Shown here piece after piece: positions 8,648 to 17,434 of a stretch of 64,000 nt of DNA; the stretch's first letter is position 1, and every line of letters begins with the position of its first letter. Both the position numbers and the translations under genes were made by a program. The DNA is from Desulfobacula toluolica Tol2. GTDB taxonomy: Bacteria; Desulfobacterota; Desulfobacteria; Desulfobacterales; Desulfobacteraceae. The notes beneath the pieces were generated by a model. It worked only from the letters and a program-made list of their open reading frames with translations, was not told the DNA's origin and did not search any database. The stretch covers positions 1,190,578 to 1,254,577 of the forward strand of contig NC_018645.1 of assembly GCF_000307105.1 (NCBI RefSeq), written 5' to 3'.

Positions 8648-8679
8648 TATTGAATCTTCTTTATCTCAGGTAATTTATA

Positions 8680-8994
8680 TCAGGCAACAATATTAACAAT
8701 CCTGCTTCTTTCATAAGCCTGCGCCATATTTTGTCCTTGTTTGTTTTCAAGGGGCTGGGGCGCAGTTTGAGCTTGAGTTGTATCAGCTGGAATCGTTTCA
8801 GTGGCCATTTTTTTTTGAGCTTCCTGGGTAAGGCTTACTTCAAAGGCTTTTGAGGAAGCACCGGTCTCTTTTTTATTGGGATTGGTCCTGTCAAGTTCAG
8901 TATTTTGATCTTCAGGTTTTGTGTTGTCAACCGGGGGGGCTGCATTCAGAGTGTTTGTATAGGCTGCTGAGCCTTGCAAGCTGTTAATATTCAT
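8680..8994 (-). CDS. Small hypothetical protein
   Basis: 104 residues, rich in Asn, Thr, Gln, Lys and Pro, with no membrane segment, no cysteines and no motif I recognise. The N-terminus MNINSLQGSAAYTN resembles the disordered starts of small flagellum- or rod-associated proteins in Desulfobacterota, but that is weak. A clear AAGGA-type ribosome site precedes the ATG. It is 32 bases upstream of rseC on the same strand, so it probably shares a transcript. Probably intrinsically disordered. Function unknown. Confidence 0.6.
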   Translation of the reverse strand: MNINSLQGSAAYTNTLNAAPPVDNTKPEDQNTELDRTNPNKKETGASSKAFEVSLTQEAQKKMATETIPADTTQAQTAPQPLENKQGQNMAQAYERSRIVNIVA

Positions 8995-9084
8995 AATGCT
9001 CCTTCCTTAGGTTATGATTGCCTTTTATTTTTCAAAGAATAAACCTGTTGGATACTGATGTCAATTTTTTTTGTTATTTTTTTA

Positions 9085-9113
9085 TTGACAAAGAAAATTC
9101 AGTGGTATATACA
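9085..9113 (+). promoter_or_regulatory. Promoter of tRNA-Asn
   Basis: A perfect -35 TTGACA (9085-9090), a 17-base spacer and TATACA (9108-9113). Transcription would start near 9120, about 20 bases before the tRNA. Confidence 0.8.
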
Positions 9114-9140
9114 TTGCGAGTCTTCTTCGAAAGACGCTGC

Positions 9141-9216
9141 TCCCCAGTAGCTCAGTTGGCAGAGCAATTGGCTGTTAACCAATGGGTCCGCGGTTCAAGT
9201 CCGTGCTGGGGAGCCA
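9141..9216 (+). tRNA. tRNA-Asn(GTT)
   Basis: 76 bases with all four arms. The acceptor stem 9141-9147 pairs with 9206-9212, the discriminator is G9213 and the CCA end is encoded (9214-9216). The D arm holds GCTCAGTTGGCAGAGC. The anticodon loop CTGTTAA gives anticodon GTT, reading AAC/AAU. The T arm holds GGTTCAAGTCC. It is preceded by a strong promoter and followed by a hairpin terminator, so it is a single-gene transcript. No integrase or attachment-site duplication was seen beside it. Confidence 0.97.
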
Positions 9217-9227
9217 ACCAAAAAAAT

Positions 9228-9263
9228 AAAGGCTTTCAGGCATTTTTACTGAAAGCCTTTTTT
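9228..9263 (+). terminator. Rho-independent terminator of tRNA-Asn
   Basis: A 12-bp perfect stem (9228-9239 with 9249-9260), a 9-base loop and a run of six T (9258-9263). Classic intrinsic terminator immediately after the tRNA. Confidence 0.9.
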
Positions 9264-9305
9264 ATTTTCTTTGTTTGGCAACAAGTTTAATTGACGGATC
9301 AAATC

Positions 9306-12300
9306 ATGAATTTGTTAAATTCCAAACTCCAAACGCCCAGGCGTCGGCATATCCTCCACCGGGAAAGGCTTATCCGGTACTTTGAAGATATCCAACAAAA
9401 AAAAATTATTGCAGTAACAGCCGGAGCAGGATACGGAAAAACAACTCTTGTCATGGATGCCCTGGCAAAGCAGGGTGTTATTCCTGTCTGGTACCGGCTT
9501 GACGAGCAGGATACTGATTTTCCGGTCTTCATTTCATATCTTTATTCTGCGGTTCAACAACATTTTTCCGGTCTTAAAGATAATCGTACAGATGACAAGA
9601 TGCCGATGACATGTTTAAAAAAAGACCATGATCTTTTACTTGAATGGCTGGCCTTTGTTGAACAAAATATCAACCAGCCAACCGTTTTTGTTTTGGACGA
9701 TTATCATCTGGTACAGAGCAGTCAGCAGGTCAATCATGCCATTGAGTTTATTCTTAACCGTTTGCCGGACAACATTCATCTGGTTATCATTGGTCGGAAA
9801 AATCTATCTTTAAAATTGTCAACACTTCGGGCGCGAGATCAATTAATTGAAATCTGTGAACATGATCTGTCATTTACCTCCGGAGAAATTAAGCAGTTTT
9901 TTGCGGATTCTCTCCTGCTGACAGATCCGTATATAGAAGATATCCTTGCCAGTACCGGGGGCTGGGCCGCAAGCCTGGTTCTTTTGCGGTATGCGTTTAA
10001 TAAAAAAGTTCCCGGGGCTATTTCCAGACGGCTGGTCTCGTTCAAACAAAGTCCCCGTTACATTTTTTCATATTTAAAAGAAAATATTTTTGATATCCAG
10101 CCGGAACATATTCAAACCTTCATGATGAAAGCAGCCCTTTTGCCGGAAATAGACACCCGGCGTTTCAATGATATTTTTGAGATGGATAATCCGGATGCCA
10201 TTTTAAAACAGATGATTGAAGATCATTTGATGATCTTTCCTGTGGATGAATCAGCTACTGTTTTTTATCTTCACCACCTGTTCAAAGAATTTTTGATCAC
10301 CCGGTTGAAAGAGAATTTCACACCAATTCAGATTGATCGGTTGCATTGCAGGATCGCACACAAAACTGAAGAAGATGATATTTTCCAGGCCCTTCACCAT
10401 TTTATTGCCGGGCATGCATTTGATGAAGCCATACGGCTTATTGAATCTTATGAAATGAAATTTCTGATCAAAGGCAAAATTAACTTCTTAGGTCAGTGTC
10501 TGGAAAAAATTCCCAAAAAGATAATTGAAAAACATCCGAAATTGCTGCTGGCAAAAGCCAAACTCCATTCTTATTTTGGCAATTGTCGGCAGGCAATTGA
10601 ACTATTGACCCGGGCATGCCGGTTGTCTAAAAATCAAGAATCCACGGAAGAAAGGGTGAAATGCCTTGTTGAACTGGGTTCCCAGTATTATGTTACAGGT
10701 CATGTCAAGGAAGCCAAGCTTTTGATGGAACAGGTACTCAATGAATTGGAACCTTCGTCCCCAACCTACATCATCGCAATGACATATCTGACTTTTTTAT
10801 CATCTGTTTTAGGTGAGTTTGAAACAGCCGGAATTTACTATAAAACCGTCCGGGAAAAGATGGAATATTATCCTGATTTTGAACGTCTGACATCAAATGC
10901 GTTGATCAATACCTCTTATACCTATACACTTTATATCAAAGGAGAATTTGAGCCGGCCCAACAGGTTAACAAAAGACTGTTAAAATCTGTTCTTGAACTT
11001 AAGCTTACCCCATGCCTGCCCCTTGTTTATTATCAACTGAGTGCTACTGGCTTCTTTTTGGGAACATTTGAAAAAGGGATAGAATTTGCAAAAAAAGGCA
11101 TTGAAATCTGTGAAAAGATATCCCTTCTGGACAGCAAAAAGGGATGGATCTATATTGCCTGGGCCCAGAACTGTCTTGGACTTGGGAAGTATGATAGGGC
11201 AATCGAGCTGATCAGCTGCGGCATTGAATTGTTTGAAGATCCGGGAAATCGATGGGCCATTGCCAATGCCTTGGATTGTCTGCACCTGGTTTATCTTGCC
11301 CAGGGAAAAATTAAACTGGCCGAACAAACGTTAAACAAGGCCCTGGATATTATAGAAGGGTTTGAACTGACGCTGACCGAAGGCATCCTTAATAATAGTT
11401 GTGCCAATATTCTGAAGATCGAAAAAAAGTATCAGCAGAGTCTTGACTGCCTGGCGTATGCCAGGCCAAAGCTTGATGGAGCCGCATTTTATGTGTTTAA
11501 CAACCACCTGTTGACAGCCGGATCTTTTTTTGAACTGGGCCGGAACAAACATGCAATAAAACATTTATCAACTGCCCTGTCTTTGTCTGAAAGTAAGAAT
11601 TATGACCGATTTGTTGAAAAGGAGCGAGAATGGCTGATTCCACTTTTAAACGGACCGTTGTTAAAGCAGATTCCGCTCAAACAAAAAAACCATGCCTATT
11701 TGAAACAGCTGTTTAAAAATCATATAGTAAAGGAACCGCCTTTATTGGACATCAAGTTGCTGGGGTACTTTGAATTGAACATTGGCAAAAGGGTTGTCCC
11801 TCTATCTCAATGGAAAAGTTCAAAAGCCCTGATGATTTTAAAATATCTTGCTGCCAAAAGATGTCGGGGATTTATCCCAAGAGAGATGCTCATTGAAATT
11901 CTCTGGCCCGATGAAAACCTGCAAAAAACAGGCAGCCGGTTTAATATGGCCATGAGTGCTTTGCGCAAAACGCTGGAGCCTGATCTTTCGCCCAAAGTAC
12001 CGTCCACCTATATTGAGCGGAAAAAAGATACATACAGGCTTTATGGCGATAATAGAATCCGTATTGATACGGAACAATTTTTACACCACTATCATCTTAC
12101 AAAAAATAAAAAATTCCCCCCTGCAAAAGCCCTTGAAACATATCTTGCGGCCCAGTCAGTTTATCGGGGACCCTTTCTTGAAGAGGATCGCTATGAAGAC
12201 TGGTGCTTTCAAATAAGAGAAGTGTTTTCTAGTGATTATCTTAAAGTGCTTAAGGCCATCGTGAGCATTTATGAAACTCAAAAAAAATTCAATAAGGCTA

Positions 12301-12503
12301 TCCTGTACGCCAGAAAAATACTGGAAGCAGATCCCTTTGAAGAATATGCTTTTAAAAAACTGATGATTTTTTATGCCCAATTAGACAACCTGCCTGAAAC
12401 AAAAAAAATTTATACTTTATATAAAACAATGACTCAGCAGATAGCTTGCCCTGTCAGTTCTGATGTAAAGGATCTGTATAACCATCTGAATCAGGCCTCC
12501 TGA
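9306..12503 (+). CDS. MalT-like STAND ATPase regulator with SARP/BTAD C-terminus
   Basis: A large signalling transcription factor, 1065 residues from ATG 9306 (GGA seven bases upstream; a TTG at 9291 is the alternative). Order: N-terminal LLNSKLQTPRRR, as in MalT; a P-loop GAGYGKTTL (about residue 41); Walker B VFVLDDYHL; a winged-helix and arm region; a long TPR-like helical middle (about 400-790); then an OmpR-type DNA-binding domain (LLDIKLLGYFEL to DTYRLYG) and a BTAD helical domain (YRGPFLEEDRYEDWC onward). It thus joins a MalT-type inducer-sensing ATPase to a SARP-type output instead of the usual LuxR helix-turn-helix. Targets are unknown; the next gene, nrfD/dsrP-like, is a candidate. 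Confidence 0.88.
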   Translation: MNLLNSKLQTPRRRHILHRERLIRYFEDIQQKKIIAVTAGAGYGKTTLVMDALAKQGVIPVWYRLDEQDTDFPVFISYLYSAVQQHFSGLKDNRTDDKMPMTCLKKDHDLLLEWLAFVEQNINQPTVFVLDDYHLVQSSQQVNHAIEFILNRLPDNIHLVIIGRKNLSLKLSTLRARDQLIEICEHDLSFTSGEIKQFFADSLLLTDPYIEDILASTGGWAASLVLLRYAFNKKVPGAISRRLVSFKQSPRYIFSYLKENIFDIQPEHIQTFMMKAALLPEIDTRRFNDIFEMDNPDAILKQMIEDHLMIFPVDESATVFYLHHLFKEFLITRLKENFTPIQIDRLHCRIAHKTEEDDIFQALHHFIAGHAFDEAIRLIESYEMKFLIKGKINFLGQCLEKIPKKIIEKHPKLLLAKAKLHSYFGNCRQAIELLTRACRLSKNQESTEERVKCLVELGSQYYVTGHVKEAKLLMEQVLNELEPSSPTYIIAMTYLTFLSSVLGEFETAGIYYKTVREKMEYYPDFERLTSNALINTSYTYTLYIKGEFEPAQQVNKRLLKSVLELKLTPCLPLVYYQLSATGFFLGTFEKGIEFAKKGIEICEKISLLDSKKGWIYIAWAQNCLGLGKYDRAIELISCGIELFEDPGNRWAIANALDCLHLVYLAQGKIKLAEQTLNKALDIIEGFELTLTEGILNNSCANILKIEKKYQQSLDCLAYARPKLDGAAFYVFNNHLLTAGSFFELGRNKHAIKHLSTALSLSESKNYDRFVEKEREWLIPLLNGPLLKQIPLKQKNHAYLKQLFKNHIVKEPPLLDIKLLGYFELNIGKRVVPLSQWKSSKALMILKYLAAKRCRGFIPREMLIEILWPDENLQKTGSRFNMAMSALRKTLEPDLSPKVPSTYIERKKDTYRLYGDNRIRIDTEQFLHHYHLTKNKKFPPAKALETYLAAQSVYRGPFLEEDRYEDWCFQIREVFSSDYLKVLKAIVSIYETQKKFNKAILYARKILEADPFEEYAFKKLMIFYAQLDNLPETKKIYTLYKTMTQQIACPVSSDVKDLYNHLNQAS

Positions 12504-12590
12504 ATAAACAGGGTTAAAAAAATCTGTCAGACCAGTCCTTCAGTTTAGTCAAAATTTAGTCCTCCAGGCTATACTATTTCAATATTTAAT

Positions 12591-12687
12591 TTTTTTATAT
12601 GAAAGTCTTAAAAAATTCACACAGAGACTTTCAATTTTTGTTGTGGACAAATCTGGGTGAAAGACCAAATTTGCCCATAGCAGTTAT
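12591..12687 (+). repeat. Intergenic two-hairpin repeat, copy 1
   Basis: 97-base copy of a sequence found four times in the window. Hairpin A has arms GAAAGTCT (12601-12608) and AGACTTTC (12625-12632). Hairpin B runs 12644-12677, with GGACAAAT pairing to ATTTGCCC, an inner TGG/CCA and the loop GTGAAAGA. The 5' end is a T tract and the 3' end CAGTTAT. It lies 31 bases before the nrfD-like start codon. Confidence 0.75.
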
Positions 12688-12717
12688 ATGATAACGCCAA
12701 TAGCCAGGAGGATAATT

Positions 12718-13884
12718 ATGCTTGAACTTGCTTTAAAAGGTAACAGGACTTATTGGATATGGATGGTAGGATTACTGGCTGTCATGGGAGCCGGTGCATT
12801 CTATTATGCGGATCAGCTTAAATACGGATTGATGGTAACCGGTCAAAGCCGTGATGTATCATGGGGTTTTTATACTGCCCAGATGACTTATTTTGTCGGT
12901 GTGGCAGCTGGCGGGGTGATGCTCGTGCTGCCGTATTATCTGCATAACTATAAAAAATTTGGTAAAATCACGATTTTGGGTGAATTTTTAGCTGTTGCGT
13001 CCATAGTCATGTGCCTGCTTTATCTTCTGGTTCACCTTGGGCAACCCATGCGGGCTTTAAATGTTTTTTTATATCCAACCCCTGGTTCCATGCTTTTCTG
13101 GGATGGCAATGTCTTGTTTGGATATCTTGTATTAAACATTATTATCGGATGGAATGTTCTTGAAGCGGAACGTAATGACTCCTCTCCGCCGGTATGGATC
13201 AAGCCGTTAATTTATCTGTCTATTCCTATGGCTTTTTCCATTCATACGGTTACCGCCTTTATTTATTGTGGCCTGCCGGGAAGAGGCTTCTGGCTGACAG
13301 CTGTTTTAGCTCCAAGATTTTTAGCCTCTGCATTTGCAGCTGGCCCAGCCATCTTGATCCTGTTGTGCATGTTTGTCCGGAAAATGACCCAATTCGATCC
13401 AGGTAAAGAGGCCATCCACACCCTTGCCCTGATTGTTGCCTATGGTCTTATCGCCAATGTTTTTTTTCTTTTCTGCGAAGTGTTTGTGGTTTTTTATTCA
13501 GGGATTCCATCCCACATGGATCATATCAAATATCTGTATGTCGGTCTGCATGGCCACAGTGTTTTAGTGCCCTGGATGTGGACTTCGGTTTTTTGCATGG
13601 GACTTGCCATTGTTCTTCTGGTCATCCCGAGGACAAGAAAGAACAGTGTTATCCTGTTTTTTTCCTGCATCCTTGTTTTTGTCGGCACTTGGATTGATAA
13701 AGGTCTTGGCATGATTGCCGGCGGATTTGTGCCCTCGGCCCTGCACCATGTCACAGAATATGTACCCACAATGCACGAACTTATTATCTCAGCCGGTGTG
13801 ACTGCCATTGGAGTGTTTATTCTGACCGTATTGTTTAAGATTACCATCAGTATAAAGGTGTATAATCAGTCAGAAAAAATATAA
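12718..13884 (+). CDS. NrfD/DsrP-family quinone-interacting membrane protein, orphan
   Basis: 388 residues with about ten membrane helices. The ATG at 12718 has a strong GGAGG site (12706-12710); an in-frame ATG at 12688 has none and falls at the end of the repeat. The sequence has the NrfD/PsrC pattern, and the last third (DKGLGMIAGGFVP then EYVPTMHE) looks like DsrP, the membrane subunit of DsrMKJOP, which moves electrons between menaquinone and the sulfite reductase DsrC. No DsrM, K, J, O or other Fe-S or molybdopterin partner gene is adjacent, so the partner must be elsewhere. Convergent with trmL. The family call is secure; DsrP itself is likely but not certain. Confidence 0.85.
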   Translation: MLELALKGNRTYWIWMVGLLAVMGAGAFYYADQLKYGLMVTGQSRDVSWGFYTAQMTYFVGVAAGGVMLVLPYYLHNYKKFGKITILGEFLAVASIVMCLLYLLVHLGQPMRALNVFLYPTPGSMLFWDGNVLFGYLVLNIIIGWNVLEAERNDSSPPVWIKPLIYLSIPMAFSIHTVTAFIYCGLPGRGFWLTAVLAPRFLASAFAAGPAILILLCMFVRKMTQFDPGKEAIHTLALIVAYGLIANVFFLFCEVFVVFYSGIPSHMDHIKYLYVGLHGHSVLVPWMWTSVFCMGLAIVLLVIPRTRKNSVILFFSCILVFVGTWIDKGLGMIAGGFVPSALHHVTEYVPTMHELIISAGVTAIGVFILTVLFKITISIKVYNQSEKI

Positions 13885-13930
13885 GTATAATACAGGGTGC
13901 ATCCCACCTATAATGGTGTGATCGGAATGG

Positions 13931-14449
13931 TCATAAAATGCTTTTCCGAACTTTTCCGTGAGAATGGTGTAAGCCGCCCTCGGTCTTAAGCCCGGCGAAA
14001 GAGTGTTGCCGCATTACCTCATAACTTATGATCGCCACGGTGTTGGCCAGATTTAAGGATCTGGTGTTAGCAAACATTGGTATTCGTACGCAGAAATCTT
14101 GATTTCCAAGCAGCATTTCGACCGGCAGACCCACTGATTCCTTGCCGAAAATAAGGTAGACTTCAGCTTCATAACAGAACTGATCGCATCTTTTATTGGC
14201 TTTTGCCGAGATAAATACTTTCTGTCCCTGTGGGTTTTTTGCAAGGAAATCCGCATAGTTTTTATAATATTTAACATTAAGCTCTTTCCAGTAATCAAGC
14301 CCGGCACGTTTTAAATATTTATCCTCTATGGAGAATCCCAAAGGCTCTATTAGATGCAGAACTGCACCCATGGCATTACAGGTTCTGCCGATATTTCCGG
14401 TATTCTGAGGTATTTCCGGCTCTAATAACACAATATTTAATTTAACCAT
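13931..14449 (-). CDS. trmL: tRNA (cytidine/uridine-34 2'-O)-methyltransferase TrmL
   Basis: 172 residues, slightly longer than the usual 155-160. SPOUT-class knot methyltransferase acting on the wobble base of tRNA-Leu. It shows the N-terminal LLEPEIPQNTGNIGRTC motif, the central FGKESVGLP, and the C-terminal knot SLNLANTVAIISYEVMRQ. The extra His- and Lys-rich tail after that motif is not conserved in the family. 44 bases downstream of the ABC-F gene on the same strand, so probably co-transcribed. Confidence 0.93.
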   Translation of the reverse strand: MVKLNIVLLEPEIPQNTGNIGRTCNAMGAVLHLIEPLGFSIEDKYLKRAGLDYWKELNVKYYKNYADFLAKNPQGQKVFISAKANKRCDQFCYEAEVYLIFGKESVGLPVEMLLGNQDFCVRIPMFANTRSLNLANTVAIISYEVMRQHSFAGLKTEGGLHHSHGKVRKSIL

Positions 14450-14493
14450 TAATGCACCTTTTTTTTAAAAAATAACGTTACAGATACGGATGA

Positions 14494-16128
14494 TTATATT
14501 TGCCTGTGATCCCGTCCGGTCTTTGAAAGATAGTATTCATAATCACCTTTGTATACAGTCATTTTTCCCCGGTCGATCTCGAAAACCAGATTCACAAGGC
14601 AGCGGAGAAAATGCCGGTCGTGGCTTACCAGAACAAGGGTTCCTGTAAATTTTTTCAGAGCATGGAGCAGTATCTGTCTGGACTGGATATCCAGGTGGTT
14701 GGTGGGTTCGTCAAGAATTAAAAAATTTATCGGCTGTCCCAGGAGAGTTGCCAGAACCACCCGGCTTTTTTCTCCGCCTGATAGTTGGTCTATCCGTTTT
14801 TCCACGTCATCACCCGAGAAGAGAAATGCGGCGCACAGGTTTCTTATCACACCCATTCCAGCACGGGGCAGGGCATTTTGAACAGTTTCAAAAACGGTTC
14901 TCTTTGAATCGAGAATATTCATGGAGTGCTGGCTGAAATAACCGATATTGACACTTGCTCCGACTTTTGCGATGCCTTGTGTCGGATTTGTTTTTCCTGC
15001 CAGAACCTTCAGGAATGTGGATTTGCCAGCACCGTTGACTCCGACCACGGCAATTTTATCCTGCCTGCTGATCAGCCCGGAAATATCACTGAATACGGTT
15101 TTGGGTTTTCTGTCCGGGGTTTCCCATGTTTTTGCAAGCTTATCCAGAAGTACAACGTCATCACCTGAACGTGGCGGCTCTGAAAATTCAAATTTAATGA
15201 CCCTCTGTTGTTCCGGCAGTTGAATTCGTTCTATTTTTTCCAGTTTTTTGATACGCGATTGTACCTGGGCAGCATGGGATACTCTGGCCTTGAAACGGGC
15301 GATGAAGTTTTCTTCCTTGGCAAGCATCTCCTGCTGGCGCCTGTGGCTTGCCACAAGTTGCTTTAACCTGATTTCCCGTTCCCGAATATAAAAATCATAG
15401 TTTCCGCCATAGGTGGTGGTGGTGTGGTTTGCCACTTCAACAGTCCGGGACACAACCTTGTTCATGAAATCATGGTCGTGGCATGTCATCAGAAGAGCAC
15501 CCTTAAAATCATTGATCAGCCAGTTCTCCAGCCAGATGATGGACTCCATGTCCAGATGGTTGGTGGGCTCATCCAGAAGCAGGACATCCGGGCTGATGAT
15601 CAGGATCTTTGCCAGGGCAATGCGCATCTTCCATCCGCCACTAAAGGATTCCACAGGAAGATTATAGTCGTCAGGTCCTATTCCCAAGCCTGTTAGAACG
15701 GTCTGGGCACGGGTTTCAAGATCATACCCGCCGCGATTTTCAAACTCCTCGGCAGCATCCCCGTAGTTTTCAAGCAGGATTTCCATGGCACTTTCATCCA
15801 TGGGTTCTGCCATGGCGGCTTCCATCTGTTTCATCTTTTCGCCCAGCATCACCACGTCGGACGCAGCAGACATTACTTCACAGAGGGCTGAGCCGCCGGA
15901 CATCTCCCCCACATTCTGGGAAAAGTAACCGATTTTTATTTTTTTTGAACAGGAGATCTCTCCATCATCTGCTTCTTCTTCTCCCGTGATCAGATGGAAG
16001 ATTGTTGTCTTGCCTGTGCCATTTGCACCCACAAGTCCTGTCCGTGTACCGGTTAAGATTTGCAGGCTGGCATTTTTAAAAAGAATCTGAGATCCGTGCT
16101 GTTTTGAGATGTTTGTCAGATGAACCAT
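14494..16128 (-). CDS. ABC-F family ATPase (ribosome-associated)
   Basis: 544 residues with two ABC domains and no membrane part. First domain: GANGTGKTT, SFSGGWKMR, DVLLLDEPTNHLD. Second domain: GVNGAGKST, QLSGGEKSR, FLILDEPTNHLD. The charged linker between them (about 240-310) is the P-site tRNA interaction motif of the family. ABC-F proteins act on stalled or initiating ribosomes; the length and C-terminus suggest the YbiT/YheS/Uup group, but the subgroup cannot be fixed by eye. Self-standing on the minus strand, upstream of trmL. Confidence 0.9.
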   Translation of the reverse strand: MVHLTNISKQHGSQILFKNASLQILTGTRTGLVGANGTGKTTIFHLITGEEEADDGEISCSKKIKIGYFSQNVGEMSGGSALCEVMSAASDVVMLGEKMKQMEAAMAEPMDESAMEILLENYGDAAEEFENRGGYDLETRAQTVLTGLGIGPDDYNLPVESFSGGWKMRIALAKILIISPDVLLLDEPTNHLDMESIIWLENWLINDFKGALLMTCHDHDFMNKVVSRTVEVANHTTTTYGGNYDFYIREREIRLKQLVASHRRQQEMLAKEENFIARFKARVSHAAQVQSRIKKLEKIERIQLPEQQRVIKFEFSEPPRSGDDVVLLDKLAKTWETPDRKPKTVFSDISGLISRQDKIAVVGVNGAGKSTFLKVLAGKTNPTQGIAKVGASVNIGYFSQHSMNILDSKRTVFETVQNALPRAGMGVIRNLCAAFLFSGDDVEKRIDQLSGGEKSRVVLATLLGQPINFLILDEPTNHLDIQSRQILLHALKKFTGTLVLVSHDRHFLRCLVNLVFEIDRGKMTVYKGDYEYYLSKTGRDHRQI

Positions 16129-16240
16129 TTTACCGCTCCAAAAAAAACGGTAAAATTACCATATCTAATGGGTGGGTTGCAAGAAAAAGAAATATCTCTT
16201 TGGTCAGGGTTTTTGAGTGCCTGTGGAAAATCAGATATTT

Positions 16241-16618
16241 TTATAGGTGTCCACATCCACCCGTATGACCTCCACAGGTTTGTTCTAAAGTCATTTCAGG
16301 CATTGTGTTACTTTCAAACAATTTGATATTGTCTTGAACCGTGCCTTTTAAAGCTTTATAAACTTTGATTCCCATTTTATTTAATTTGTTGATAGCACCG
16401 GCACCAATACCGCCAACAATAATAATATCAACCATTTTTCCATCTAAAGCTTTTAGAGGGTTACACATGCCATGTACATGACCTAAGTCTTGATTGCTAA
16501 TTGTGTCTGTTGATTGTGCTTTTGTGTCAAAAACAACAAAGAGTGGAGCCGAACCAAAATGGCCGAAAACTTCACTCTCTAATCCTTTATCTGATTCAAC
16601 CGGAAAACATATTTTCAT
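16241..16618 (-). CDS. NifX/NafY-like (dinitrogenase iron-molybdenum cofactor) protein
   Basis: 125 residues, a single NifB/NifX-type cofactor-binding domain: MKICFPVESDKG at the start, SEVFGHFGSAP, DIIIVGGIGAGAINKL, and a Cys/His-rich tail (CGGHTGGCGHL). Such small proteins are widespread in sulfate reducers outside nif clusters and are thought to bind or shuttle metal clusters. No nif gene is present here, so a nitrogenase role is not supported. The metal-binding tail suggests a metallochaperone-like function (inference). Confidence 0.88.
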   Translation of the reverse strand: MKICFPVESDKGLESEVFGHFGSAPLFVVFDTKAQSTDTISNQDLGHVHGMCNPLKALDGKMVDIIIVGGIGAGAINKLNKMGIKVYKALKGTVQDNIKLFESNTMPEMTLEQTCGGHTGGCGHL

Positions 16619-16837
16619 TTTTTATTTCCTATTAATTTGCTGTGAAATATCGGATGCTTTTTATATCAGAAAAAAACATTGCTGAATATATTTATTTTTA
16701 AGTTTATTCATTAATGCAATACCAAGCTTATGATACACAGGAAGGTGAATGCTCCACTCCTGAATCAAAGATTCATAATGGGCTTCTATCAGGTTGAATC
16801 GTATGAGCAGGGATAATTATTCTTGCCCTTTTTTTTA

Positions 16838-17080
16838 TTATTTTCCCGCCAGGGCCAGGCCTGCCATCTCCACGTTGGTCTTCCACTCAGAGGCGGAAAT
16901 ACCCCAATTGCGGCAGTCATTCAGGTCTGCATCCCGGTTGAATGCAGCTTTGAGCCATAAAGGGTCTCTATTGTCATAGCACCAGGCTGCAAAGGAATCG
17001 TCCATAAGGAAGGTGGAAGGGGAGGCACCTGGGTTTAGCCGTATCATTTCCCTGAGTTCATCAGCAGTTTTAGCAAACAT
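16838..17080 (-). CDS. Small hypothetical protein
   Basis: 80 residues, acidic N-terminal half, several tryptophans (SFAAWCYD, DPLWLK, NWGISASEWK), no membrane segment. The ORF is clean, starts with MFAKTADELREM, and has an AAGGT-like site upstream. I do not recognise the family. The alternating W and D motif could be a small folded domain. It is flanked by noncoding sequence on both sides and is not obviously in an operon. Confidence 0.5.
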   Translation of the reverse strand: MFAKTADELREMIRLNPGASPSTFLMDDSFAAWCYDNRDPLWLKAAFNRDADLNDCRNWGISASEWKTNVEMAGLALAGK

Positions 17081-17232
17081 AATTTACCTTATATTTAAAC
17101 TTTCAATATCAGTCGTTTTTATTGAAGGGACGAATAACCGAACAAGGCTGGGTCTGTCAACCCCTCTATCGAAATAACAAGAAAATTTAATTTTCTTACA
17201 TACTAAGGATAATTTTGAGTCATTTTTCATGT

Positions 17233-17418
17233 TTATTGATCGGATTTCAATTCATTCAGCTTTTTAAACAACATATCATATTCATCTTCATACTCAAGCA
17301 GATCCATCATGACAGGAGGCTTGGTTGAATGAGCAGGCAGTCTGTTTTTGGTTTTGTTAATCAAAATTTCAAGTTCTGCCATTCTTTTTTTAATATTTTC
17401 GATTCCATTCTGGTCCAT
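17233..17418 (-). CDS. Small coiled-coil protein downstream of core-MetE
   Basis: 61 residues. Predicted helix with heptad-like hydrophobics in the first half (IENIKKRMAELEILINKTKN) and a second acidic helix (YEDEYDMLFKKLNELK). It starts 17 bases after the stop of the methionine-synthase-like gene and is almost certainly co-transcribed. It has an AAGGA-like ribosome site. Unrecognised; a small partner or unrelated passenger is equally possible. Confidence 0.55.
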   Translation of the reverse strand: MDQNGIENIKKRMAELEILINKTKNRLPAHSTKPPVMMDLLEYEDEYDMLFKKLNELKSDQ

Positions 17419-17434
17419 ATATGAAGACTTCCTT

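Noticed and set aside
9141-9216. tRNA-Asn as an integration site of a mobile island
   Set aside because: No integrase, no direct repeat of the tRNA end and no phage-type gene within the window.
12591-12687. Repeat copy 1 as a c-di-GMP (GEMM) riboswitch
   Set aside because: GGGCAAA and GAAAGA look similar to the GEMM aptamer, but the following ACGCAAAGCC core and second helix are missing in all four copies.
12688-12717. Upstream in-frame ATG as the start of the NrfD-like gene
   Set aside because: No ribosome site and within the end of the repeat; the ATG at 12718 has a strong GGAGG.
16241-16618. NifX-like gene as evidence of nitrogen fixation
   Set aside because: No nif gene nearby; such small proteins are common in non-diazotrophic sulfate reducers.
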